From NCBI GenBank assembly GCA_023427125.1, contig JAEZBP010001193.1, positions 1-12,724 on the forward strand: 12,724 nucleotides of DNA, written 5' to 3'. The notes under the pieces were generated by a model. That model saw nothing but the letters and a program-made list of their open reading frames with translations, made no database searches and had not been told where the DNA came from. Made by a program: the position numbers and the translations under genes. Positions 6,844 through 12,724 of this stretch are shown piece by piece. How positions within the stretch are numbered: the stretch's first letter is position 1; each line of letters starts with the position of its first letter. Source of the DNA: Pseudomonadota bacterium. GTDB taxonomy: Bacteria; Myxococcota_A; Polyangia; Polyangiales; Sandaracinaceae.

Positions 6844-7860
6844 TCACGCCTCGGCGACGATCGCGCGGAGCGCGCCCTCGATCTCGGCGCGGAGCGACGC
6901 GGGGTCGAGGTCGGCGAGGACCTCGAGCGAGCGGCCGTCGGCGAGCCGCGACGCGATCTCGAGGCCGAAGTAGTACGCGCTGCGCACCGGGCGGGCGCCG
7001 AGCGCGGGCGACGCGCGGCCGAGGAAGAAGGTCGCGTAGTCCTCGCGGGACTCGGAGTCGAGGCAAAGGAGCAGCTCGGCGCCGAGCGAGGCCGCGTGCT
7101 CCGGCATCGCGTCGGCGAAGCGCACGCGGCGACCGGGCGCGTCGAGCACGGGATCGCTCGGATCGTGGAGGTGCGTCATCGGCAGCGCGTCCTCGCGCGC
7201 GGTGCCGGGGTTGAGCACCAGCGACGCATACGTCGCGAGCCCCTCGAAGAAGAGCGCGCCATAGATCTGCGCCGGCCCCTGCGCCTGATGGAAGTGGAAG
7301 AGCTCGTGGTGGATCAGCACCATCGGATCTCGATCCGGCTGGAGGTCGGCCATCACGTCGAGCCCGAAGAGGAGCGCGGCCCGGCCGGCGACCTCGCGAC
7401 CCGCGCCGTTGAAGCCGTCGATCGACGCCATGAGGTAGCAGTCGCCGTCCCAGCCGAAGCTCGGCAGTGCCTGCAGGAAGCGGCGCGTGCCCTCCTCGAG
7501 CCGCGCCTCGAAGGCGCGGTGGAGCCGCCGCATGACGGGCACGAGGGCGGGCAGCCTCGGGAGGAAGCGATCGATCCGCGCGTCGAGCTCGCCCTCGCTT
7601 CCCGCGCCGAGGACCGAGGGCACGTACACCTCGGGGTAGCGCGCCACCACGAGCTCACGGAAGAGCGCGCCGGCCTCCTCGAGCGGCGCGCCCTCGGCGC
7701 GGTCCCAGAAGTCGAAGAACGCCGGCATCGTGTCGACGACGCGGAAGGGCGCGCCGGCGCTCGGCGGGCGCGTCGAGGGGCCGCCGCACGCCTCGGCGAG
7801 GAGGGCCGCGCTCGCCGCGAGGAACGTGCGCCGCGAGAGGGCGATCGGCTCCTTTATCAA
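6844..7860 (-). CDS. Tat-exported predicted zinc metallopeptidase (gluzincin-like)
   Basis: A 338-residue predicted exported peptidase. The TTG at 7860-7858 overlaps the stop of the preceding hydrolase gene (TTGA), indicating translational coupling. No ATG or GTG lies nearby that would keep the signal peptide. The N-terminus carries a twin-arginine motif, SRRTFLA (9-15), a hydrophobic stretch and AEACGG (22-27), so export is probably by Tat. Cys25 might be lipidated, but Glu at -2 spoils the lipobox. The zinc site is HELFH (185-189), inside IHHELFHFHQAQ; a likely third ligand is Glu206 in FFEGLATYAS, 17 residues on, as in gluzincins. The pattern resembles DUF2268/DUF5700-type putative zinc peptidases, but I cannot verify the family. 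The rest is helical. The substrate is unknown; it probably acts in the periplasm or at the cell surface with the hydrolase. Confidence 0.85.
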   Translation of the reverse strand: MIKEPIALSRRTFLAASAALLAEACGGPSTRPPSAGAPFRVVDTMPAFFDFWDRAEGAPLEEAGALFRELVVARYPEVYVPSVLGAGSEGELDARIDRFLPRLPALVPVMRRLHRAFEARLEEGTRRFLQALPSFGWDGDCYLMASIDGFNGAGREVAGRAALLFGLDVMADLQPDRDPMVLIHHELFHFHQAQGPAQIYGALFFEGLATYASLVLNPGTAREDALPMTHLHDPSDPVLDAPGRRVRFADAMPEHAASLGAELLLCLDSESREDYATFFLGRASPALGARPVRSAYYFGLEIASRLADGRSLEVLADLDPASLRAEIEGALRAIVAEA

Positions 7861-9809
7861 TCCGGATCGCAGGCGCCATCGCAGGGATGGACGACCTCGC
7901 CGTCGGGGCGGAGGAACTGCTCGAGCTGCGCGCGCGCCGACGGAAGGCTCCGCACCGCGTTGTGGGTCGGGGTGTCGGGCCCCGGATCGCGCGTGCCGGG
8001 CGGGAGCGGATCGACGCCGTCGATCGCGTAGATCGTGATCGCCGAGTCGACCGGGCCGGGGCTCGTCGCGAGGCCGAAGGGCTCCTCGACCGAGGGGGTG
8101 GTGAGCGGCAGGCCCGCGCTCCGCGCGAGCAGGTGGCTCGCGACGTTCGAGACGGCGACGTCGCCGACGCCGATCTGCATCAGCACCCGCCGCGGGATCG
8201 CGCCCTCGAGCGGATCGTTGAGCAGGTGCGGCGCGTAGGTGACTCCGTCGACCGGCGCCCAGAGCATCGCCGACATCGCGATGAGGAGCGCGCGCTCGAG
8301 CGGGTCCTCGTAGCTCTCCTGCATGATGGCGCGGAGGCCGCGCCACGCGTCGGAGCGCTTGATGAGCATCGACCAGCCCGCGCCGCCGACGCCGAGCACG
8401 AAGCGCTCGAGGTCCGGCGCGACGCCCGCGACGACCGCGCCGAGGATCCCCCCCATGCTGTTGCCGTAGAAGTGGCGCTGCGCCGGATCGTAGGCGGGCG
8501 CGCTCGCGCCGCCGTCGAGCGGCACGCTGAGCTCGGCCAGCCCCGCGCAGCTCTCCGCGACCGCGCGGCTGAGCGCGAGGACGTTGACGATCCCCTGGTG
8601 CAGCCGCTCGGTGGTGCTCACGAAGGTGGAGAAGTCGCGGCTGAGCGCGAGCACGATCCGCGAGAGGTCCTCGCGCGCCATGCCCCACCAGTCGGTCGCG
8701 AAGATCGCGGCCTCGAGCTCCGAGGCCTGGGAATGCATCCACGGCGAGTCGGCCTCGAAGCGCGTCCCGAGGATGCCGTGGCCGTAGACGATCGCGCGCC
8801 CGGGGCCCTCGCCGGCCTGCACCCGCGCGCGCAGCGACTCGGGCAGGATCGCCAGGAAGGGCACCTCCACCGACTCGCCGCTCACGGGCCGCCCCTCGGC
8901 GTCGCGCGCGATGCGCGCCTCCTCCGCGCTCGCAGCTTGAGCGCCGACCAGGTAGAGCGGCACCCGAACGGTGCCGTGCACCCGCCGCCAGAGCTCGGGC
9001 GGGAGCTCGTCGCCGGCCTCGACCTCCGTGATCGTGCAGGCGCTCGGCGCGACCAGCATTCCGTCGCGCATCGCGAGCAGGTCTCGGGTGATCGAGGCCT
9101 CGGGCGCGGTGGTGAAGCCCCACGCGATCAGGAGCTCCTCGCGCGGCACGCCCGCCGTCTCGAGCGCGCCGAAGACGTCGTCGAGCTCGCCCCGGCGCGC
9201 CTCGACGTCGCTCCCCTCGAGCTCGCTCCCTTCGATCGAGGTGCCGTCGCGGAGCGCGCGGAAGAAGGGAGCGGGCTCGATCGGCGCGCCCTCCGGCGTC
9301 TCGAGGCCGCGCAGGCCGACCGCGTAGCGGGTCGAGGGCGCGAGCCGCACCGCGGGGCGGATGTAGAGCGGGACCTCGGCCGGGTCGATGTCCGTCCACC
9401 GATCGAGCTCGGCGAAGCAGGGCACCCGCTCGCCGGTCTCGACGTTCACGATCACCGCCGTCGCGTCGGGGCCGAGGCTCGCGTCGATGCGATCTTCGCC
9501 GAAGAGGCTCGCCTCGTCGGGCACGGGCGAGACGACCGTGATCAGCGTGGGCAGGAGCGAGAAGCCCTCGCGCGCGAAGGGCTCGGGCTGGGCCTGCAGG
9601 CCGCGCGCGGTCGTCGGGAGGCCGTGGGCGGGCAGCGCGATCCGATCGCCCTGCCGGAAGTGATCGGAGGGCCACGGCAGCAGGCAGTGCGAGGGATCGG
9701 TGTTGTCGCACGCCGGATCGAAGAGCTCCGCGCCGCCGTCGGGCACGGCCGGCGCGCCGTCGCAGGCGACCAAGAGGAGCAGCGAGGACCACGCGAGGGA
9801 GCGCACCAT
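7857..9809 (-). CDS. Lipoprotein alpha/beta hydrolase (lipase/esterase-like)
   Basis: A 650-residue exported enzyme. The signal peptide ends in LLLVAC, a good lipobox, so Cys16 is probably lipidated and the mature protein is membrane-anchored. A Cys-containing N-terminal part (DPACDN.DPSHCLLPWPSDHF, about 31-51) and a beta-rich region resemble the N-terminal domains of bacterial 'virulence factor' lipases and myxobacterial relatives. The hydrolase core has a likely oxyanion-hole segment YGHGILG (342-348), nucleophile elbow YGNSMGG (448-454) with Ser451, a probable acid Asp550 in QIGVGD, and His616 in PTHNAV. The serine hydrolase fold is firm; the ester substrate is inferred. It ends in a short Cys-containing acidic tail. 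I chose the ATG at 9809, which gives the compact signal peptide; an ATG three codons earlier (9818) is possible. It is the first gene of a pair with the metallopeptidase. Confidence 0.9.
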   Translation of the reverse strand: MVRSLAWSSLLLLVACDGAPAVPDGGAELFDPACDNTDPSHCLLPWPSDHFRQGDRIALPAHGLPTTARGLQAQPEPFAREGFSLLPTLITVVSPVPDEASLFGEDRIDASLGPDATAVIVNVETGERVPCFAELDRWTDIDPAEVPLYIRPAVRLAPSTRYAVGLRGLETPEGAPIEPAPFFRALRDGTSIEGSELEGSDVEARRGELDDVFGALETAGVPREELLIAWGFTTAPEASITRDLLAMRDGMLVAPSACTITEVEAGDELPPELWRRVHGTVRVPLYLVGAQAASAEEARIARDAEGRPVSGESVEVPFLAILPESLRARVQAGEGPGRAIVYGHGILGTRFEADSPWMHSQASELEAAIFATDWWGMAREDLSRIVLALSRDFSTFVSTTERLHQGIVNVLALSRAVAESCAGLAELSVPLDGGASAPAYDPAQRHFYGNSMGGILGAVVAGVAPDLERFVLGVGGAGWSMLIKRSDAWRGLRAIMQESYEDPLERALLIAMSAMLWAPVDGVTYAPHLLNDPLEGAIPRRVLMQIGVGDVAVSNVASHLLARSAGLPLTTPSVEEPFGLATSPGPVDSAITIYAIDGVDPLPPGTRDPGPDTPTHNAVRSLPSARAQLEQFLRPDGEVVHPCDGACDPD

Positions 9810-9816
9810 GCGCGCC

Positions 9817-9822
9817 ATCCTA
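9817..9822 (-). promoter_or_regulatory. -10-like hexamer (or AGGA ribosome site) before the hydrolase
   Basis: On the minus strand TAGGAT, followed by GGCGCGC, precedes the ATG at 9809 by 7 nt. Read as a -10 it predicts a leaderless mRNA. Read as AGGA it would be a short ribosome site. The two readings cannot be separated by eye. Confidence 0.35.
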
Positions 9823-9845
9823 TCGCGCTCCGGCGCAGGTGGCGT

Positions 9846-9873
9846 CCCCACAGTGCGGGCTCGGGCCCCACAG
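9846..9873. repeat. Tandem CCCCACAG sites, 20 bp apart
   Basis: CCCCACAG occurs at 9846-9853 and 9866-9873, an exact 20-bp period (about two helical turns). It lies in the 156-bp region between the divergent hydrolase and Cys-rich lipoprotein genes. It sits just upstream of the hydrolase -10-like element, where an activator would bind. It may be a regulator's half-site pair; chance is possible in GC-rich DNA. Confidence 0.3.
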
Positions 9874-9965
9874 CGGTGCGGCCACACCTCTGGCGCGACC
9901 CATGGGCTTCTTCGGTGGCCCGCGTCGTGAAATGGGGCCGCGCCTACCCACGGAGGCCACTCGCG

Positions 9966-10406
9966 ATGATCAAGAACCCCCCGAAGAGAGCTCGTCGACT
10001 TCTCACACGCGCAGGAGCGGCGCTCGCGGCGCTCGCCCTCGCCGTCGCGTACGGAGGGTGCGAGGAGGGGCCGCCGAGCGAGATCCAGTCGTACACCGAC
10101 AGCGCGGGCCGATCGTGCTCGGTCGACCTGGCGGAGATCACGCTGGAGGCGATGTGCGATGCCGACGCGAGCGCGCTCGTGACCTGCGAGGCGGGTCAGG
10201 AGCCGGTGTTCGTCCTCCACGACGACTACGACTTCGAGACGATGATCTACACGCGCCAGAGCTGCACCGGGTGCATCGATCGCGACGCGCGGATGACCTA
10301 CATCGGCTCCTGCGCGAACGTGGAGTGCGCGAGCGACGACGACTGCCTCAACCGCGACGGCGACGTCACTCCCTTCGCGTGCACCGGCGGCACCTGCCTG
10401 AAGTGA
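9966..10406 (+). CDS. Small Cys-rich exported protein, probable lipoprotein
   Basis: A 146-residue protein of unknown function. A very basic N-terminus (KNPPKRARRLLTR) is followed by a hydrophobic stretch (about 16-29) and YGGCEEG, so Cys32 is the likely lipidation or processing site; the lipobox is imperfect because Tyr is at -3. The mature part is acidic and Cys-rich, with SCTGC (CxxC), then SCANVECASDDDCLN and CTGGTC at the end, a spacing that suggests disulfide-stabilised loops as in many myxobacterial surface proteins. The ATG has a strong ribosome site (GGAGG, 9952-9956, 9 nt upstream). The open frame extends far upstream, but that region is antisense to the hydrolase and lacks a signal peptide. 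It is divergent from the hydrolase and ends 36 nt before serA. It shares general style, not demonstrable homology, with the MYXO-CTERM protein at 4460. Confidence 0.8.
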   Translation: MIKNPPKRARRLLTRAGAALAALALAVAYGGCEEGPPSEIQSYTDSAGRSCSVDLAEITLEAMCDADASALVTCEAGQEPVFVLHDDYDFETMIYTRQSCTGCIDRDARMTYIGSCANVECASDDDCLNRDGDVTPFACTGGTCLK

Positions 10407-10426
10407 TGGAGGGACGAGCGCTCTGA

Positions 10427-10432
10427 TATCCT
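10427..10432 (+). promoter_or_regulatory. Extended -10 (TGaTATCCT) abutting the serA start
   Basis: TATCCT preceded by TG at 10424-10425, followed by GGTGCGCGCC and the ATG at 10443. There is no Shine-Dalgarno and no clear -35. It suggests a leaderless or very short-leader serA transcript. Confidence 0.45.
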
Positions 10433-10442
10433 GGTGCGCGCC

Positions 10443-11651
10443 ATGCGCATCCTCATCGCGGACAAGCTCGCCCCCCTCGTCGCCGGCCGCCTCCAAGACC
10501 TCGGCGCCGAGGTGCACGTCGAGCCCGAGCTCAGCGGCGATGCGCTCACCGCGCGCCTCGCCTCGCTCGATCCCTCGGTGCTCGTCGTGCGCAGCACCAA
10601 GGTCACGCGCGCCGACGTCGATCGAGGCCGCGCGCTCTCGTTGATCATTCGCGCGGGCGCCGGCGTGAACACGATCGATCTCGCGGCGGCCTCGGGCCAC
10701 GGCGTCTACGTCTCGAACTGCCCCGGCAAGAACGCGAGCGCGGTGGCCGAGCTCACCATCGGCCACCTGATCAACCTCGACCGGCGCATCGCCGACAACG
10801 TCGCCGAGCTGCGCGCGCGCACCTGGAACAAGAAGGCCTTCGGCAACGCGCGGGGGCTGCGCGGGCGCAGGCTCGCGGTGCTCGGGACCGGCACCATCGG
10901 GCGCGAGGTGATCGTCCGCGCGCAGGCCCTCGGGATGCGGGTGCGCGCGTGGTCGCGGAGCCTGACGTCCGAGCTCGCCGAGTCGCTCGACATCGAGCGC
11001 GCCGAGACGCCCGAGCGCGCGGTCGAGAGCGCGGACGCGGTGACGGTGCACCTCGCGCTCACGCCGGAGACCCGCGGCCGCGTCGGCGAGGGCATCTTCG
11101 CGGCGATGAAGCCGGGCGCGTACTTCGTCAACACGTCGCGCGCCGAGGTGGTCGATCAGGCCGCGCTGCGGCGCGCGCTCGACGAGAAGGGCATCTGGGC
11201 GGGCCTCGACGTCTTCGCCGACGAGCCGGCCGGCGGCACCGGCGAGTTCACCGACGCGATCGTCGATCACCCGCGCGTCTACGGGACGCATCACATCGGC
11301 GCGGGCACCGTCGAGGCCGAAGAGGCGGTCGGCGAGGAGGTCGTGCGCATCGTCGACGCGTACCTGCGCGGCCGGGTGATCCCGAACTGCGTGAACCTCG
11401 CGTCCGAGAGCGAGGCGAGCCACACGCTCGTCGTCCGGCACGCCGATCGGGTCGGCGTGCTCGCGACCGTCCTCGAGCTCCTGCGCGACGCCGGGCACAA
11501 CGTGCAGGAGATGCAGAACATCGTCTTCTCGGGCGGCGAGGCCGCCTGCGCGCGCATCGCGATCGCGGGGCTCCCGAGCGCCGAGACGCTCGCGAAGATC
11601 AACGCCGACCCGGCGGTCTTCGACGCCTCGACGACACCGATCGAGGGCTGA
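10443..11651 (+). CDS. serA: D-3-phosphoglycerate dehydrogenase with C-terminal ACT domain
   Basis: A 402-residue cytoplasmic enzyme oxidising 3-phosphoglycerate to 3-phosphohydroxypyruvate with NAD, the first step of serine synthesis. It has the D-2-hydroxyacid dehydrogenase layout. The N-terminal substrate domain begins MRILIADKLAP. The Rossmann motif GTGTIG is at 148-153. The catalytic set is Arg233 (NTSRAEVVD), Glu261 (DVFADEP) and His284 (THHIGAGT). SNCPGKNASAVAELTIGHL (91-109) matches the conserved inter-domain segment. Residues from about 327 form an ACT domain (HTLVVRHADRVGVLATVLELL), the usual serine-sensing module for feedback control. The length fits the short SerA type. I took the ATG at 10443 over the in-frame GTG at 10434, because TATCCT lies at 10427-10432 and the family starts M-R/K-I-L. 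It appears to stand alone. A related 2-hydroxyacid dehydrogenase specificity cannot be excluded. Confidence 0.9.
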   Translation: MRILIADKLAPLVAGRLQDLGAEVHVEPELSGDALTARLASLDPSVLVVRSTKVTRADVDRGRALSLIIRAGAGVNTIDLAAASGHGVYVSNCPGKNASAVAELTIGHLINLDRRIADNVAELRARTWNKKAFGNARGLRGRRLAVLGTGTIGREVIVRAQALGMRVRAWSRSLTSELAESLDIERAETPERAVESADAVTVHLALTPETRGRVGEGIFAAMKPGAYFVNTSRAEVVDQAALRRALDEKGIWAGLDVFADEPAGGTGEFTDAIVDHPRVYGTHHIGAGTVEAEEAVGEEVVRIVDAYLRGRVIPNCVNLASESEASHTLVVRHADRVGVLATVLELLRDAGHNVQEMQNIVFSGGEAACARIAIAGLPSAETLAKINADPAVFDASTTPIEG

Positions 11652-11677
11652 CGCGACGGGTAACCGACCCATAGGCT
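11648..11677 (+). promoter_or_regulatory. Possible promoter after serA
   Basis: CTGACG (11648-11653), 18 bp, then TAGGCT (11672-11677). It is followed at 11690-11695 by a strong ribosome site (AGGAGG) and the ATG at 11702. The -35 part overlaps the serA stop codon. It is suggestive only because a ribosome site and a start follow at good spacing. Confidence 0.25.
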
Positions 11678-11701
11678 TGCTGGCCAACCAGGAGGAGACG
11701 C

Positions 11702-11875
11702 ATGCCCCATCGCGAGACCACGGCCGCCGGCGCCCGTCTTCGCCGTCTCGATCTCGCGGCAGGCTCTCCGCTCAGGCGTTCTTGCGCCGCTCGGCGAGGA
11801 CCGCGACGAGCACCGCGCGCACCGCGCGCTCGTCGAGGCCGCGGAAGAAGTCGACCTTGTCGACCAGGTAGCTGA
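11702..11875 (+). CDS. Doubtful 57-residue Arg-rich ORF, or remnant of a truncated gene
   Basis: The ATG at 11702 has one of the best ribosome sites in the window (CCAGGAGGAG just upstream) and a possible promoter. It opens a frame reading MPHRETTAAGARLRRLDL and so on, 57 residues to a TGA at 11873-11875. The first 24 codons lie in free intergenic DNA. The rest is antisense to the 78-residue minus-strand gene and is almost only Arg, Ala, Pro and Gly, as expected for a shadow frame. It may be a real small gene, or the 5' end of a gene whose remainder was lost. I recognise no family. Confidence 0.25.
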   Translation: MPHRETTAAGARLRRLDLAAGSPLRRSCAARRGPRRAPRAPRARRGRGRSRPCRPGS

Positions 11876-12008
11876 GCCCGGCCATGTGCAGCTCCGCCGG
11901 CCCGACCGGCACCCGCAGCATCCCGCGGTGGAGCGCGCGGAGGAGGCGCTCGAGATCGGTGGTGGTCAGCGCGGTGAGGCCCGCGCCGTAGGTGGCGCCC
12001 TTGATCAT
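11772..12008 (-). CDS. Small hypothetical protein, 78 residues
   Basis: A short protein of unknown function reading MIKGATYGAGLTALTT, then helix-rich sequence with DLERLLRALHRGML (18-31), a Pro/Gly turn (VPVGPAEL), SYLVDKVDFFRGL (46-58) and an amphipathic C-terminal helix (DERAVRAVLVAVLAERR) with a basic end. There is no signal peptide, no membrane segment and no Cys. The compact all-helical layout could be a small DNA- or protein-binding adaptor, but no motif proves this. Codon use looks like its neighbours. The ATG at 12008 is preceded by TGcTAGGCAT and CGCGCG with no good ribosome site. It lies 40 nt downstream of the QueA-like gene on the same strand, so it could be co-transcribed with it or have its own start. 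Confidence 0.7.
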   Translation of the reverse strand: MIKGATYGAGLTALTTTDLERLLRALHRGMLRVPVGPAELHMAGLSYLVDKVDFFRGLDERAVRAVLVAVLAERRKNA

Positions 12009-12015
12009 CGCGCGA

Positions 12016-12021
12016 TGCCTA
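12016..12021 (-). promoter_or_regulatory. -10-like hexamer before the 78-residue gene
   Basis: TAGGCA on the minus strand, preceded by TG (12024-12023) and followed by TCGCGCG before the ATG at 12008. It resembles the other TAnnnT/GC-rich/start arrangements in the window, but the sixth base deviates and AGG could be a weak ribosome site. Confidence 0.25.
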
Positions 12022-12048
12022 GCAGCACCGCGCCGGCTTCGCGAACCG

Positions 12049-12724
12049 CTACGCGGCGAGGAGGAGCCAGCTGTCGCCGAGCTCGTGGGCCAGGTAGCCC
12101 TGCTCGGCCGAGAAGCGCGCGGCGCGCTCGAGGAGCCCGGCGGGCGCGAAGGCGTGGAGCAGCTCGTAGTGCGAGCTCGAGGGATCGTGGGCGCCCGTGA
12201 AGAGCCCGCTGACCACGCGGCGAGGTGAGCCCGGGCCGAGGCGCAGATCAGTCTCGAAGCTCCCGGCGCGCACCTCGCCGTGCGCGGCGAAGCTCCCCTC
12301 GAGCGCGCGGGTCACCGAGGTCCCGACGGCGATGACCCGGCGGCCCTCGGCGCGCGCGTCCATGACCGCGCGCGCGGTCGGCGCGGGGATCTCGTAGCGC
12401 TCGGGCAGCGGCAGGCGCGCGTCGAGCGCGGCATCTCCAGTGGCGCTGAGGCCCGCCGCGTGGGTCAGCGTCACGATCTCGGCGCCCGCCCGGCGCAGCT
12501 CCCGCAAGCGCTCGAACGTCAGCGGCCGGCCCGCGGAGGGCAGCTCCACCGACCAGGGCCGCGCGGCGTAGGCGGTCGAGACCTCGTGAAGCGTCAGCTC
12601 GCGCAGCAGGTAGCTGTACTGCACCGGCCGGCCGATCGCGTAGAGGGCGCGCCAGAACGCATCCCCGCCGGGCGCGAAGGTGATCTCGATCAGCCGCGGC
12701 GAGCGCGGGTCGACGGCCTCCACC
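12049..12724 (-). CDS. QueA-like S-adenosylmethionine:tRNA ribosyltransferase-isomerase family protein, partial (5' end outside window)
   Basis: The C-terminal 224 residues of a longer protein; QueA is about 350 residues, so roughly a third is missing. QueA transfers and isomerises the ribosyl part of SAM onto preQ1-tRNA during queuosine synthesis. Family landmarks are visible in order: ITFAPGGDAFWRAL, GRPVQYSYLLRE, the PSAG block (62-65, for PTAG), EIVTLTH, YEIPAPTARAVMDARAEGRRVIAVGTSVTRALE (from 110), then SSSHYELLHAFA and YLAHELGDSWLL at the end. Several otherwise conserved motifs are altered (PTAGLHF, GAGTF, MHSE, NFHLP and SYGDAM have no exact equivalent). It may therefore be a diverged paralogue rather than the queuosine enzyme, and I give no symbol. 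The stop is TAG (12051-12049). The leftmost in-frame GTG at the window edge is not a start. Confidence 0.75.
   Translation of the reverse strand, partial: VEAVDPRSPRLIEITFAPGGDAFWRALYAIGRPVQYSYLLRELTLHEVSTAYAARPWSVELPSAGRPLTFERLRELRRAGAEIVTLTHAAGLSATGDAALDARLPLPERYEIPAPTARAVMDARAEGRRVIAVGTSVTRALEGSFAAHGEVRAGSFETDLRLGPGSPRRVVSGLFTGAHDPSSSHYELLHAFAPAGLLERAARFSAEQGYLAHELGDSWLLLAA

Noticed and set aside
9945..9950. TACCCA as a -10 for the gene at 9966
   Set aside because: It lies directly against the ribosome site, so a transcript starting there would lack most of it; the promoter is more likely further upstream and not identifiable.
7887..9965. Plus-strand open frame running into the Cys-rich lipoprotein gene
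   Set aside because: It is opposite the hydrolase, whose catalytic motifs are intact, and the true start is the ATG at 9966 with a good ribosome site and a signal peptide.
9810..11687. Extension of the hydrolase frame upstream of 9809
   Set aside because: It is antisense to the serA and lipoprotein genes; the lipoprotein signal peptide fixes the start at or near 9809.
1..12724. Defence island, prophage, transposon, CRISPR array, tRNA or rRNA
   Set aside because: I see no integrase, transposase, Cas, nuclease or toxin-type gene, no regularly spaced repeats and no cloverleaf or rRNA sequence.

Overview
The window is very GC-rich, with strong G/C preference at third codon positions and long spurious open frames on both strands. 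It looks like chromosomal DNA of a myxobacterium (Myxococcota, perhaps Polyangiales/Sandaracinaceae-like). The clearest taxonomic clue is the 135-residue secreted protein at 4460-4867. It ends in a Gly-rich linker, a Cys, a hydrophobic helix and an Arg tail, which is the MYXO-CTERM sorting signal. Exported Cys-rich proteins and a large lipoprotein hydrolase fit this. I found no rRNA, tRNA, CRISPR array, insertion sequence, integrase or phage gene.

Layout. (1) 2855-1, minus strand: a tight run of extended-SDR epimerase/reductase, ABC ATPase and ABC-2 type permease. The gaps are 1 nt and a 4-nt ATGA overlap, and the permease runs off the left edge. (2) 2941-4377, plus: a hypothetical protein with an Asp-rich start, then 3 nt later a glyoxalase II-like metallo-beta-lactamase-fold hydrolase. 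(3) 4460-4867, plus: the MYXO-CTERM protein. (4) 4979-6766, plus: an unrecognised 595-residue protein with three four-Cys zinc ribbons and two membrane helices, behind a recognisable promoter. (5) 9809-6844, minus: a lipoprotein alpha/beta hydrolase and, overlapping by TTGA, a Tat-exported predicted zinc metallopeptidase. (6) 9966-10406, plus: a small Cys-rich probable lipoprotein, divergent from (5). (7) 10443-11651, plus: a D-3-phosphoglycerate dehydrogenase with a C-terminal ACT domain. (8) 12008-11772, minus: a 78-residue protein of unknown function. (9) 12724-12049, minus: the C-terminal part of a divergent QueA-like protein, cut by the right edge.

How the genes work together. The epimerase/ABC run is the best candidate for a functional unit (envelope lipid or glycan modification plus export or membrane maintenance), although the substrate is unknown. 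The hydrolase/peptidase pair is probably co-expressed and acts outside the cytoplasm. The other genes look like separate units. SerA supplies serine synthesis and the MBL protein is probably a housekeeping thioester hydrolase or glyoxalase-type enzyme.

Most unusual: a recurring start architecture (TAnnnT-type -10, then a short GCGCGC-like stretch, then the start codon, with little or no Shine-Dalgarno), suggesting leaderless or near-leaderless transcripts; the coupled lipase-like/metallopeptidase pair; a permease that seems to continue into an extracytoplasmic peptidase-like domain; the triple zinc-ribbon membrane protein; and a QueA relative lacking several family motifs. I do not see a convincing new defence or mobile system here.
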